Source: Cerasibacillus quisquiliarum (GTDB taxonomy: Bacteria; Bacillota; Bacilli; Bacillales; Amphibacillaceae). Taken from it: 57,496 nt of DNA. The translations under genes and the position numbers were made by a program. The DNA is taken from assembly GCF_014202495.1 (NCBI RefSeq), contig NZ_JACHHA010000015.1, positions 1-57,496 of the forward strand. Reading direction: 5' to 3'. The notes under the pieces were generated by a model. The model made no database searches. It had not been told where the DNA came from and saw only the letters and a program-made list of their open reading frames with translations. Positions 26,532 to 34,859 of this stretch are shown piece after piece; position 1 is the stretch's first letter; each line of letters begins with the position of its first letter.

Positions 26532-27281
26532 TTAACTTCGTGCTACTTTTAAGAAGGAACGATATCGGATAACAGCTAACAAGAAACCTGATGTGCCGTA
26601 AGCAAATAAAACACCGCTTGCCGTAAAGAAATCTTTATAAGCTAGTGTTCCATGCATCGTATCTTGAAGAGCCTGATGTGCCCAATATTGTGGTAAAAAC
26701 TCCGCTGTTTTTTGTAACATATTTGGCATCATATCAATCGGAACCCATAAACCGCTAATAAGTGCCCCACCTAATGCTATGACTTGTGTCAAAGCGATTC
26801 CCATATTTTCTGTTTTAACGCTTAAAGCAAGAAACAACCCAAAACCCGTTACCATATAAGCTAAAAAAATGGATAAACTTGTTAACAAGATTGGTTGTTC
26901 TAAGTTAATGTCATAAACCACTTTTCCGAAACTAAATAAAATGAAGATTTGCACACATACAATTAAAATATATGGAAGCCATTTTCCAAGTAAATAAAAT
27001 TTTGGTTTAATTGGAGCGCTTGCTATACGAGCCGTCATCCCTGAATCACGGTCTTTTATAAAACTCGTTACCATTGAAATCATAATAAAAAAGACAAACA
27101 TGACTATGTACCCTGGGACAATAGACGTTATGACTTCCAGTTTAGCTATATCATCTGCACCAGACGTGAAAATCTCAATAAATAAATACGTAAAAATAAT
27201 AGGTAAAATAACCATCCAAAATAATAGTCCTTTATCTTGAAGGTTCTTTTTCATTTCTAATGTGAAAATAGCCCCCATCAT
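26532..27281 (-). CDS. ABC-2 type export permease
   Basis: The 249-residue permease has six helices of the ABC-2 exporter fold. It has the cytoplasmic DRDSGMTARIASAPIKPKFY coupling region and the conserved ALGGALISGLWVPIDMMP segment. Its start overlaps the ATPase stop by 4 bp (ATGA), so the two are translationally coupled. The cargo is probably a drug, peptide or other amphiphile. Confidence 0.9.
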   Translation of the reverse strand: MMGAIFTLEMKKNLQDKGLLFWMVILPIIFTYLFIEIFTSGADDIAKLEVITSIVPGYIVMFVFFIMISMVTSFIKDRDSGMTARIASAPIKPKFYLLGKWLPYILIVCVQIFILFSFGKVVYDINLEQPILLTSLSIFLAYMVTGFGLFLALSVKTENMGIALTQVIALGGALISGLWVPIDMMPNMLQKTAEFLPQYWAHQALQDTMHGTLAYKDFFTASGVLFAYGTSGFLLAVIRYRSFLKVARS

Positions 27282-28195
27282 ACATGTCCCCTTTGTCCAT
27301 CTCGTAATTCACTTCCCGTTAATGTTATAAACACATCTTCAAGTCGTGGGCGAACAATTTCTAGACGCAACAGTTTATCTGATTCCTCTTGATAATGTTG
27401 TAAAATTGTTTCCATAACGGCAATGAGTTGATTCGTTGTAATCAAATAACCATCTTTATGTCGTGTGATATCACCTAAAGTAATAAGCTGTTCTGGTAGC
27501 TCTTTCATTCCTTTTACAAAAACAGAAGGAGTTGCGTACCGTTGAAGTAAAGCTTCAACCCTACCTTGTTCAATGATTTCACCATGATCAATAAAAGCGA
27601 CTTCATCACAAAGTTGTTCAACTTCTTCCATATAATGTGTCGCGTAAATAATCGTGCACCCTTGTTGTTGTAGTTGCTTAATCATCTCAAAAATATAACG
27701 ACGAGATTGTGGATCGATACCGACCGTCGGCTCATCCATAATCAAGATATTCGGGCGATGCATTAAGGCACAGCCAATATTTAAACGGCGCTTCATTCCA
27801 CCAGAAAATTGTTTCACTTTATCCTTTGCTCGGTCAATTAATCCAATTTCTTTTAAAACTTCCATAGCCCGACTTTTTAATTCTTTTCCTTTTAAATCGT
27901 ACAGCTTACCGAAAAAATAGAGATTACTTATAGCTGATAGATTTTGTTCCAAGCAAATTTCTTGCGGGACATAACCAATTTGTTGTTTCAAACTTTGATT
28001 TGAGAGATTTATTAATCGAACTTTGCCTTCATAATCTAAAATAATAGATGCGATAATTTTTAATAGTGTTGATTTCCCCGCCCCGTTTGGACCAACTAAT
28101 CCATAACAAGCCCCTTTTGGAATGACTAACGAAACGGATTTTAATGCTTCTTTGTTTCCATATTCTTTCTTTACTTGATTAATGTGTAATACCAT
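27278..28195 (-). CDS. ABC transporter ATP-binding protein
   Basis: The 305-residue ATPase shows Walker A GPNGAGKST, the Q-loop in IGYVPQE, the signature QFSGGMKRRL, Walker B ILIMDEPTVGIDP and the H-loop in YATHYMEE. A C-terminal extension of about 80 residues follows, as in DrrA- or CcmA-like exporters. It is the first gene of the ATPase-permease-LytTR-DUF3021 operon. No promoter was recognised with confidence in the 300 bp upstream. Confidence 0.93.
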   Translation of the reverse strand: MVLHINQVKKEYGNKEALKSVSLVIPKGACYGLVGPNGAGKSTLLKIIASIILDYEGKVRLINLSNQSLKQQIGYVPQEICLEQNLSAISNLYFFGKLYDLKGKELKSRAMEVLKEIGLIDRAKDKVKQFSGGMKRRLNIGCALMHRPNILIMDEPTVGIDPQSRRYIFEMIKQLQQQGCTIIYATHYMEEVEQLCDEVAFIDHGEIIEQGRVEALLQRYATPSVFVKGMKELPEQLITLGDITRHKDGYLITTNQLIAVMETILQHYQEESDKLLRLEIVRPRLEDVFITLTGSELRDGQRGHV

Positions 28196-28491
28196 TTCTC
28201 AACAACACCTCTCTTTTGCCTTATTATCCCATAGCTCACATATTTGGAAATAAGTTTTAACGTAACAGGTATAAAAAGATGTCTAACATGACTAAAAAAC
28301 TTAACAACTAACTCCATTCGGTGTTATTTCATCTACATTGTATTACCGTTCATTTATTGCAAAAGATTATATTTGGGCATTTGTTTTAATATTGTCTTTT
28401 ATCCACCGATGCTCTGTGTTCATTTACATTTAAAATTTATTTAGATAGAGAATATATCGGGGTATTTCTATTAGACTAATATTTTAAAGAA
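28196..28491. other. Divergent intergenic region
   Basis: About 300 AT-rich bases separate the ABC operon from a small plus-strand ORF. No RNA gene or clear LytTR direct-repeat site was recognised. Confidence 0.35.
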
Positions 28492-28662
28492 ATGGGGAGT
28501 TTCAATGAAAACAAAAAACTTGTTTCGTCTAATTTGATAACTGTTGCATTAGAAACTAGTATCGCTACACTCGTTCTTAATATGATGAAGAATATTGAAG
28601 TAAATAGTGCTATTACTTTATTAGCCTTTAGTGTCATTTGTTTAGTACTATTACGACTATAG
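28492..28662 (+). CDS. Small membrane protein, 56 residues, tentative
   Basis: An ATG at 28492 opens a 56-codon frame ending at TAG. It has a polar N-terminus (MGSFNENKKLVSSN), one hydrophobic stretch (LITVALETSIATLVLNM) and a second (ITLLAFSVICLVLLRL), so two membrane helices are possible. The ribosome binding site is weak (AAAGAA). I do not recognise a family. It precedes the cupin gene on the same strand by 83 bp. Confidence 0.4.
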   Translation: MGSFNENKKLVSSNLITVALETSIATLVLNMMKNIEVNSAITLLAFSVICLVLLRL

Positions 28663-28745
28663 GAACAACAGTAAACTTCAGTTTAGGCACATTCACACAT
28701 GCTACGCATAAAATAGGTGTAACATTTGTGAAAGGAATGACGAAA

Positions 28746-29315
28746 ATGTATCGTACATCATATATGTACCCTTATCCTTGTTATATATATGTTCCGACAT
28801 ACACAAGAGGTTTTAATTATCAGCCGATACAGGCAATGGCAAACAACAAACATTTTGGCTATATGCCTTATCAATCTGAACAACAACGAATCGTATTAAA
28901 AGACTATGGAAAGCAGCCTTTCGTTTTAGATATTGAAGACGCTGCAGAAGCTAACCGAACGTTTCGAACAGCTATTTGGACTGGAAATCATCTGCAAGTG
29001 ACCTTAATGAGTATTAATGTTAATGAAGATATTGGATTAGAAAAACATCCAGACACAGATCAATTTTTGCGAATTGAAGAAGGTCAAGGCATCGTACAAA
29101 TGGGCGATTCAAAAGATAAGCTAACATTTCAACGCCATGTTTCTAAAGATGATGCAATCATGGTTCCGGCAGGCAAATGGCATAATATAACTAACACAGG
29201 AAGAAAACCACTTAAACTTTATAGTATTTATGCACCACCAGAGCATCCATTTGGAACCGTTCATAAAACAAAAACAGATCAAATATCTGAATCACCAACT
29301 CATCGTTCGAAGTGA
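28746..29315 (+). CDS. Cupin-domain protein
   Basis: The 189-residue protein has a Tyr- and Pro-rich N-terminal 45 residues (MYRTSYMYPYPCYIYVP) and a single cupin barrel. Cupin motif 1 reads GLEKHPDTDQFLRIEEGQG and motif 2 PAGKWHNITN, supplying His/Asp/Glu metal ligands. The aromatic N-terminus is reminiscent of spore or surface proteins, but that is a guess. The ATG at 28746 has AAAGGA about 9 bp upstream; longer in-frame starts lack such a site. The repeat array follows its 3' end. Confidence 0.82.
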   Translation: MYRTSYMYPYPCYIYVPTYTRGFNYQPIQAMANNKHFGYMPYQSEQQRIVLKDYGKQPFVLDIEDAAEANRTFRTAIWTGNHLQVTLMSINVNEDIGLEKHPDTDQFLRIEEGQGIVQMGDSKDKLTFQRHVSKDDAIMVPAGKWHNITNTGRKPLKLYSIYAPPEHPFGTVHKTKTDQISESPTHRSK

Positions 29316-29449
29316 AACGTATATTTAAACAGGACCACGCTAAGCACGAAATTTAATCGTCTTATGACTTCAGTTGAAACTTAACCTCATAAGTACACAA
29401 TATCATGATGTCTAACGGCGTTTCAGTCCAAAAGATTGTCTTGAAGAGC

Positions 29450-29865
29450 CAACGTGGAGTCTCGAGACGTTGTTTCAGCACGAGAAGACGCATTGAGGCT
29501 TCAACGTGGAGTCTCGCCATGTTGTTTCAGCACGAGAGGACGCATTGAGGCTTCAACGTGGAGTCTCGAGACGTTGTTTCAGCACGAGAGGACGCATTAA
29601 AGCTTCAACGTAGAGTCTCACGACAGTATTTCAGCACGAGAGGACGCATTAAAGCTTCAACGTAGAGTCTCACGACACTGTTTCAGCACGAGAGGACGCA
29701 TTGAGGCTCCAACGTGGGGTCTCGCGATGTTGTTTCAGCGCGAGAGGACGCATTAAAGCTTCAACGTAGAGTCTCACGACACTGTTTCAGCACGAGAGGA
29801 CGCATTGAGGCTTCAACGTAGAGTCTCACGACAGTATTTCAGCACGAGACGTCATATTAACGATT
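29450..29865. repeat. Tandem array of 52-bp units, eight copies
   Basis: Units start at 29450, 29502, 29554, 29606, 29658, 29710, 29762 and 29814. The consensus opens CAACGTGGAGTCTCG, carries a dyad CAACGT-N11-ACGTTG and a TCTCG/CGAGA pair, and ends GACGCATTGAGGCTT. The sequence is unrelated to the array at 6.7 kb, yet the period is identical. It lies between the convergent 3' ends of the cupin and grpB-like genes. There are no spacers, no long frame and no transposase. Confidence 0.95.
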
Positions 29866-29876
29866 CAAATGAGAAT

Positions 29877-30395
29877 TCAATAAGACTCATGCTTCCATTG
29901 CAACGCTTTTCGCTCTATTTTCTTAACCATATCATTTTTTCCTTCTATATATGACTCTATATCATACGGATATTGTTCGGCGAGTTGAGTCTTTAACTCG
30001 CCATACCTTTTTTTGACCTCCGCATGAGCTCGCAAATAATCGCGAAAAGCTAAATGACGTTTAATGTTACTACTTCCCACTTGAAACATATGCACATGAT
30101 GTGTGCGCTTTTTTCCACCTTTTTGAAAATATCTTCGCCCATGAATACCATTCTCTCCTTTAGGGATATACCCGATTTCACGCATGGCTTCATTATATGA
30201 ATCAATCAAGTAAATGTCTCGGACAACTGGCATGATGTCAATGATTGGTTTCGCTTGTAGGCCTGGTACAGATGTACTACCAATATGATGAATAGAAATG
30301 ATTTCTTTTCCGAAAATGTGATAAAGCATCTTAACCTCTTCTTCAAACATAGCGGGCCATCTTTCGTTATATGAACTAACTTCAACTTTTCGCAA
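29877..30395 (-). CDS. GrpB family protein (UPF0157)
   Basis: The 172-residue protein belongs to the GrpB group of the nucleotidyltransferase superfamily. It shows IHHIGSTSVPGLQAKPIIDI near residues 35-55 and the basic HVHMFQVGSSNIKRHLAFRD segment. It is cytosolic with no proven reaction. It starts at TTG behind GGGGAAG, 23 bp after the Nudix gene, so it is the last gene of a three-gene unit. Its 3' end touches the 52-bp array. Confidence 0.9.
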   Translation of the reverse strand: MRKVEVSSYNERWPAMFEEEVKMLYHIFGKEIISIHHIGSTSVPGLQAKPIIDIMPVVRDIYLIDSYNEAMREIGYIPKGENGIHGRRYFQKGGKKRTHHVHMFQVGSSNIKRHLAFRDYLRAHAEVKKRYGELKTQLAEQYPYDIESYIEGKNDMVKKIERKALQWKHESY

Positions 30396-30418
30396 ATGTT
30401 ACTTCCCCTTTACTATAT

Positions 30419-31195
30419 TTATTCATCATCAACCATTTTCATTAAAAAGGGATATAAATAGTCCACAGCATGATGCACATTTTCTTCAAACAAGCGCTCG
30501 ACAGCATCACGTTTTTTCTCTACAAAAATAACTTCTTGAAACTCAGGTTTTTCACCTTGACTAATTAATTCTGTCGCAAACCGTTGATAATCTTCCAGTA
30601 ACTCTCTTGCTACCAATTGTATTTTTATATGAAATAAGATAACTAAATGGTCATAGCCAGCTGTTTTCATAAGGTAGATCGGTGTGCATTGTTCAATCGT
30701 GTCATGTTCAATGCCGAATTCCTCATTTACTTCCCTTAAAACACTATTTTCTACATTGAAATATCGGCCTGTTATATCTTCCCAGCCTAACCCTCCTCCA
30801 GCACATTGCAGGCGGTCGGGATAAGCTGTGTGGGAAGCCATTTTCCCAATAACAAATTGGCCATCTTTCGTTTCAATCAAACCAGCACCATAAACAACTT
30901 TACAACCTTCTTGATCGGTTATATGATGACGAACGGTATGCAAATAATGGGCATAATCAGTCAGACTTAACTTGATGTTCATCACATCGTCCTGTTCGAC
31001 AATCGATTGGATAGTAAATGTATCACCTCGTAAAAATTGTTGCTCTTTATTAACATCCAACCAAAACTTCTCAATTTCCTGTTTACGCCGTGATGATAAA
31101 CGAACTTCTTCACCTGTATATTCTACTTTCACTTCTTTATTGCATGAAAAAATTTGATTAGATTTAATGACCTTCACGCCCTTTCGATACGCCAA
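30419..31195 (-). CDS. Nudix hydrolase-like protein
   Basis: The 258-residue protein has a Nudix fold core. AGGGLGWEDITGRYF leads into VLREVNEEFGIE, which keeps the REVNEEFGI half of the Nudix box, but the first half is altered and longer than the usual Gx5E. It may hydrolyse a nucleoside diphosphate derivative or have lost activity. The N-terminal 85 residues are a separate domain. It starts at TTG one base after the upstream stop, so it is coupled to the DUF6176 gene. Confidence 0.78.
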   Translation of the reverse strand: MAYRKGVKVIKSNQIFSCNKEVKVEYTGEEVRLSSRRKQEIEKFWLDVNKEQQFLRGDTFTIQSIVEQDDVMNIKLSLTDYAHYLHTVRHHITDQEGCKVVYGAGLIETKDGQFVIGKMASHTAYPDRLQCAGGGLGWEDITGRYFNVENSVLREVNEEFGIEHDTIEQCTPIYLMKTAGYDHLVILFHIKIQLVARELLEDYQRFATELISQGEKPEFQEVIFVEKKRDAVERLFEENVHHAVDYLYPFLMKMVDDE

Positions 31196-31196
31196 A

Positions 31197-31541
31197 CTAC
31201 TTCATCAATTTCCTAATTCTATCTGGAATCATCACGACCTCTGTTTTCAAATCAACTGGTTCAAACGTTTTGTCAATACATTCATCCCAGAATGCTATAT
31301 GTTTTTTATCTACCCAATGATTTGAAGTCTCCACATCTTGTCCACCTTCACCTTGTACAGAATACCAATACAGATATTCATCACCATTGAGATGTTCTCT
31401 AAAAATTGTTTCGACATACATTTTTTCGCCTTCTAACGTGAGTAAGACGTCTTTCATATGTTCATTTAAAAAAGCCATCCATTCATCAACACGTTTTGAT
31501 TGTCCCTTTTTGACTCGAAATCTTGTTAACTCAATATTCAT
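31197..31541 (-). CDS. DUF6176 family protein
   Basis: The 114-residue cytosolic protein has a dimeric alpha/beta-barrel-like pattern. It opens with IELTRFRVKKGQSKRVDEWM, contains YLYWYSVQGEGGQDVETSNH and ends DLKTEVVMIPDRIRK. The family has no assigned function. It is the first gene of the DUF6176-Nudix-GrpB unit, all very tightly spaced. Confidence 0.75.
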   Translation of the reverse strand: MNIELTRFRVKKGQSKRVDEWMAFLNEHMKDVLLTLEGEKMYVETIFREHLNGDEYLYWYSVQGEGGQDVETSNHWVDKKHIAFWDECIDKTFEPVDLKTEVVMIPDRIRKLMK

Positions 31542-31695
31542 GTTAATCCTCCGTTTAAATATAAAAGTTTAACCATTAATTATTTTCTATCTTAACACCA
31601 GAAATTTCTGAAATCAATCATTACTTGTAGTTATTTTTCATAGTATGCTATATTCATTGGTAGCCAGACATCCCAATGACGAAAAGGGTGATTAA

Positions 31696-32295
31696 ATGTT
31701 TTATCGAAGAAAATATTATTTAGTAAAAGAAGAGTTTGTTGATATTTTTAATGAACATTTTCATCGTACGAATTTACCAAATCAATTGAAGCATGGTACA
31801 CGATTTATCGGAAGATGGATGAAAGACAATGGTGATGGGACTGTAGAGATCTTTGCCATTTGGGAATATGACAGCTATGAACAATACATAGAAATAGAGA
31901 ATAATATACGCAGCGATGAGGCACATGTTAGAAAGATTCAAGACTGGTATGAAAAGCATGGTGGAAGAGATGATGTACTCAAACACTATTTATTAGAGGT
32001 CCGCAACGAAGCCATAGAATCAACAAAACCGAAATATACATGTCCTTGTTGTGGGTATAAAACGTTAGATGAAGAACCACCCGGCTCTTGGGAAATATGT
32101 GATATTTGTTATTGGGAAGATGATCCGCTTCAATTTGAAAAACCAAATGAAGAAGGCGGAGCGAATCAGCCATCTCTAAGACAAGCTCAGCAAAACTTCC
32201 ACGCCTTTGGAGCATGTGATGAAGAATGTATTGAGCTAGTAAGAAAACCAAATGAACATGATGACAAAGATCCTCATTGGAAACCGTTAGATTAA
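31696..32295 (+). CDS. NIPSNAP-like domain fused to a CPCC cysteine-rich domain
   Basis: The 199-residue protein has two parts. Residues 1-105 look like a NIPSNAP/dimeric barrel domain (FNEHFHRTNLPNQLKHGTRF, VEIFAIWEYDSYEQY). Residues 110-180 form a CPCC domain with Cys116, Cys118, Cys119, Cys135 and Cys138, followed by EEGGANQPSLRQAQQNF. CPCC domains are small zinc-binding modules often found alone. The fusion suggests metal- or redox-linked control of the barrel domain, but no reaction is known. AAAAGGGTGATTAA precedes the ATG. Confidence 0.82.
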   Translation: MFYRRKYYLVKEEFVDIFNEHFHRTNLPNQLKHGTRFIGRWMKDNGDGTVEIFAIWEYDSYEQYIEIENNIRSDEAHVRKIQDWYEKHGGRDDVLKHYLLEVRNEAIESTKPKYTCPCCGYKTLDEEPPGSWEICDICYWEDDPLQFEKPNEEGGANQPSLRQAQQNFHAFGACDEECIELVRKPNEHDDKDPHWKPLD

Positions 32296-32301
32296 CGAAT
32301 A

Positions 32302-32345
32302 AAAGTGTCTCGTGAATCATAGTGTGGGTTCACGAAACACTTTTT
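32302..32345. terminator. Bidirectional terminator
   Basis: AAAGTGT...CGTGAA pairs with TTCACG...ACACTTT, followed by TTTTT on the plus strand. It serves the convergent CPCC-fusion and DUF1054 genes. Confidence 0.85.
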
Positions 32346-32360
32346 CCATTAAGGTACAAT

Positions 32361-32987
32361 TTATTTTTTCTCTCCAAGTGATAATTGGTAGACTGGGATT
32401 AAGGTGTCATAAATCGCCTTTACTTCATTAATAAACGCTTCGCCGTCTTGTAAAATCGGATCACCCATCGCAAATTGTTTTCCAACTAAAAACTCGGCAC
32501 TTTTCACTTTTAAAAAGCGTTCCAATTTCTCACGCAAATGAATATCAGCCCATTTTTCGTTAGATTTTTTCATATGATTCATTGATACATCATAGTCTTG
32601 AGGGATGATGTCTGCTAACGTCTCTTCATGCTCCAAGAAAGTACGAGCATATGCTTGTTTATTCGGTAATTCATAAATGTAGGCTAACCAAACAAAGACA
32701 CGGTCATCCCATAAACCTATTTGAAAATGTGGGTGTTTCTTATACCCTCGCTTATTGTAACTAAAAGCCATCCACGTATCATTAGGTGGGTTCACTGTTC
32801 GGCGAGCATGTTTAGCAATATGTATATACATATCATGACCTGCTTTTTCAGTTAAATAATCAGCCAATTCATCACCGATTGCTTTAAACTTCGGCTGAAT
32901 CCGTTTGCGAATAGCTGCCATTCGTTCGTCTAACCCATCAATATGAAATGTTTCGAAATCTGCTTGTGTAAATCCTTTAAATGACAT
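32361..32987 (-). CDS. DUF1054 family protein (YktB-like)
   Basis: The 208-residue cytosolic protein matches the DUF1054 family of Bacillus YktB. It has GFTQADFETFHIDGLDERM at the start, HPHFQIGLWDDRVFVWLAYI in the middle and the end segment LIPVYQLSL. The length is typical. The function is unknown. AATCGGAGGCTTTTGA precedes the ATG. It is transcribed alone. Confidence 0.9.
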   Translation of the reverse strand: MSFKGFTQADFETFHIDGLDERMAAIRKRIQPKFKAIGDELADYLTEKAGHDMYIHIAKHARRTVNPPNDTWMAFSYNKRGYKKHPHFQIGLWDDRVFVWLAYIYELPNKQAYARTFLEHEETLADIIPQDYDVSMNHMKKSNEKWADIHLREKLERFLKVKSAEFLVGKQFAMGDPILQDGEAFINEVKAIYDTLIPVYQLSLGEKK

Positions 32988-33280
32988 TCAAAAGCCTCCG
33001 ATTGTTTTTTCTACTATTATAAATCCTATAAGAATAGGATGCCACTTGTTGAACTGATTATGACTACGTATATTCAGCGTTCATAATATTTCAGTTAGAG
33101 GTTTAATTCTTATTTACTCAACTTTCGCAGAGTAAAATCATATTATTATTCAGCGGTAGTATAATGCAAGAGCTAATCAAAAGCGTTCCTTGACAACATC
33201 TTTATAAAAGAAAAACACCTCAACATTTTGTATAGTGAAATTGACTAAAATAACACTACCAAGAAGAGGTGTCTCCTACT

Positions 33281-34135
33281 ATGAGAGCGAATAATGACCA
33301 AAATAAGCAACTACCAAATGAAATAGCATCAACATTTAAAGATAAATATCCTACAACACTTGCGGACTACAAGTAGTACTGAGTCTTTGGATTTTCATGT
33401 GCTTATCTTTTCCAATTGGTCTTCTGTTTGATCTTTAAAAATAAAAACTGGGTTAGAATGCTTGAAAGTAAAAATCCAATAATGTTCCTGCCAAGGACAC
33501 GTTTTATCGCTTTTTAAATCACTTTACATTTAAATGGCGTCGTTTTTTACTTCTACTCGTTTCTTTTACCATTAGAAAAGTATCAAAGCTCACACGCCTT
33601 GAACGACTAAAAGTATTTATTTTTGACGATTCATCATATAATCATAGTCCTAGTAAACATGAAGAGTTTCTTGCGCGTTGCTTTAGTCACGCTTCCAAAA
33701 AATGCGTTTCTACAAAGGAAATTGCATGTTGACACCAGGTTGGTTACATGGTGCTAAATTTTTACCGATAGATTTTTCGCTGTTAAGCAAAAAAGAGCCA
33801 GATTAACGGTATTTCATCGACAATTGATAAACGTAGCTCAGACTACAAACGCCGTTTTGAAGCCTTACAAAAAGCGCCAGAACAAATTCCAGATATGATT
33901 AAACGTGCGGTGAATGCTGGAATTGATGCTTCTTATATGTTGATGGACACATGATTTAAACAACAACTTTTTATTAAGGCTATTACAGAACAAGGACTTG
34001 ACGTAATTGGTATGGGCAATGTTATATTGTGACGGGCAACGTGTAAGCCTCAAACAGCTTTATAGTCTAGCGGAGAGAGCTGAGCGAAATATGGTGTTTT
34101 ACATTTGTACCATACAAGCAAATGATGTACATTAA
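33281..34135 (+). mobile_element. IS4-family transposase gene, degraded remnant
   Basis: Short pieces in different frames spell a DDE transposase in order: LPNEIASTFKDKYPTTLADY at 33310-33375; a piece with LERLKVFIFDDSSYNHSPSK (first catalytic Asp region) near 33600; LHGAKFLPIDFSLLSKKEPD near 33750; RAVNAGIDASYMLMDT near 33910 (second Asp region); and QLFIKAITEQGLDVIG. The frames are separated by stops and shifts, and the part before the first Asp is mostly gone. An inverted ACACCTC/GAGGTGT pair lies just upstream. Element ends could not be placed, and it cannot move by itself. Confidence 0.85.
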
Positions 34136-34156
34136 TATCTCTTAACAACAGTAAAA

Positions 34157-34588
34157 TTACTTAATTATTTTAGATATTACTAAAATATCATCAGATTCCA
34201 AATAATTCTTTGGGAGATCAAGTTCACTTAATTCCGCCTTTTCTATTCCGCCACCACTGGCTAAAACAAGTTCACCTTCTACAATCTTTCCATAATCAGG
34301 TATTTCTACTCCGTGTTGCCCATTTTCAACGAATGGTTTCGTTCCCTTTGGCCATATTGGAGTAGAGTACTCTGAGCCGGTTTCAACTGAGTTCTTAAGT
34401 AATAGTGTCTTACTTTCACTATCATAAAATAGCTCTCCTTCTACATGAGCCTCCATAGCCCCCTCAAGTTGATGGACTAAAATGATTGGATCCTTTCCAG
34501 CAATTTGATAAGTTGCATCCTTTCCATTGCAACTGACAAGAAAAATTAAATATATACTAATCACACCCAAACTTGCTATCACTCTCAT
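34157..34588 (-). CDS. Lipoprotein of unknown function
   Basis: The 143-residue precursor has a signal peptide with lipobox FLVSC (Cys20), so it should be a membrane-anchored surface protein. The mature part is beta-rich (ELFYDSESKTLLLKNSVETG, YGKIVEGELVLASGGGI) and resembles no family I can name. AAGGAGGAAGAAG precedes the ATG. It lies downstream of a secreted protease gene but behind that gene's terminator. Confidence 0.75.
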   Translation of the reverse strand: MRVIASLGVISIYLIFLVSCNGKDATYQIAGKDPIILVHQLEGAMEAHVEGELFYDSESKTLLLKNSVETGSEYSTPIWPKGTKPFVENGQHGVEIPDYGKIVEGELVLASGGGIEKAELSELDLPKNYLESDDILVISKIIK

Positions 34589-34799
34589 CTTCTTCCTCCT
34601 TGAGTTATTTATTTTCCTCCAAATTACGGAAAATAAGTTTTAATTATTTACTAATATATAAATGACTTTTTTAACAAGCAAATATTCCAATTCCAGGAAA
34701 TTGTAAAGTATCGTCTCTTGCAGCTAAAAAATATTTACGTATACCTTATTTCGAAAACTCCAATAAAAACTGACTATTCGCTCCCTCCTTAAATTTTAA

Positions 34800-34820
34800 A
34801 GGGACAGATTAACTGCCCCT
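34800..34820 (-). terminator. Terminator of the secreted protease gene
   Basis: On the minus strand AGGGGCAG, loop TTAAT, CTGTCCCT (one G-T pair), then TTTAAAATTT. It lies 40 bp after the protease stop. Confidence 0.7.
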
Positions 34821-34859
34821 CTACATCAATTCAACATGATAACCAAATCTCTAAAGTAA

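Noticed and set aside
29450..29865. CRISPR array
   Set aside because: Repeats are contiguous with no unique spacers and no cas genes nearby.
33865..34053. Minus-strand 62-residue frame in the IS remnant
   Set aside because: It is the shadow of the degraded transposase on the plus strand.
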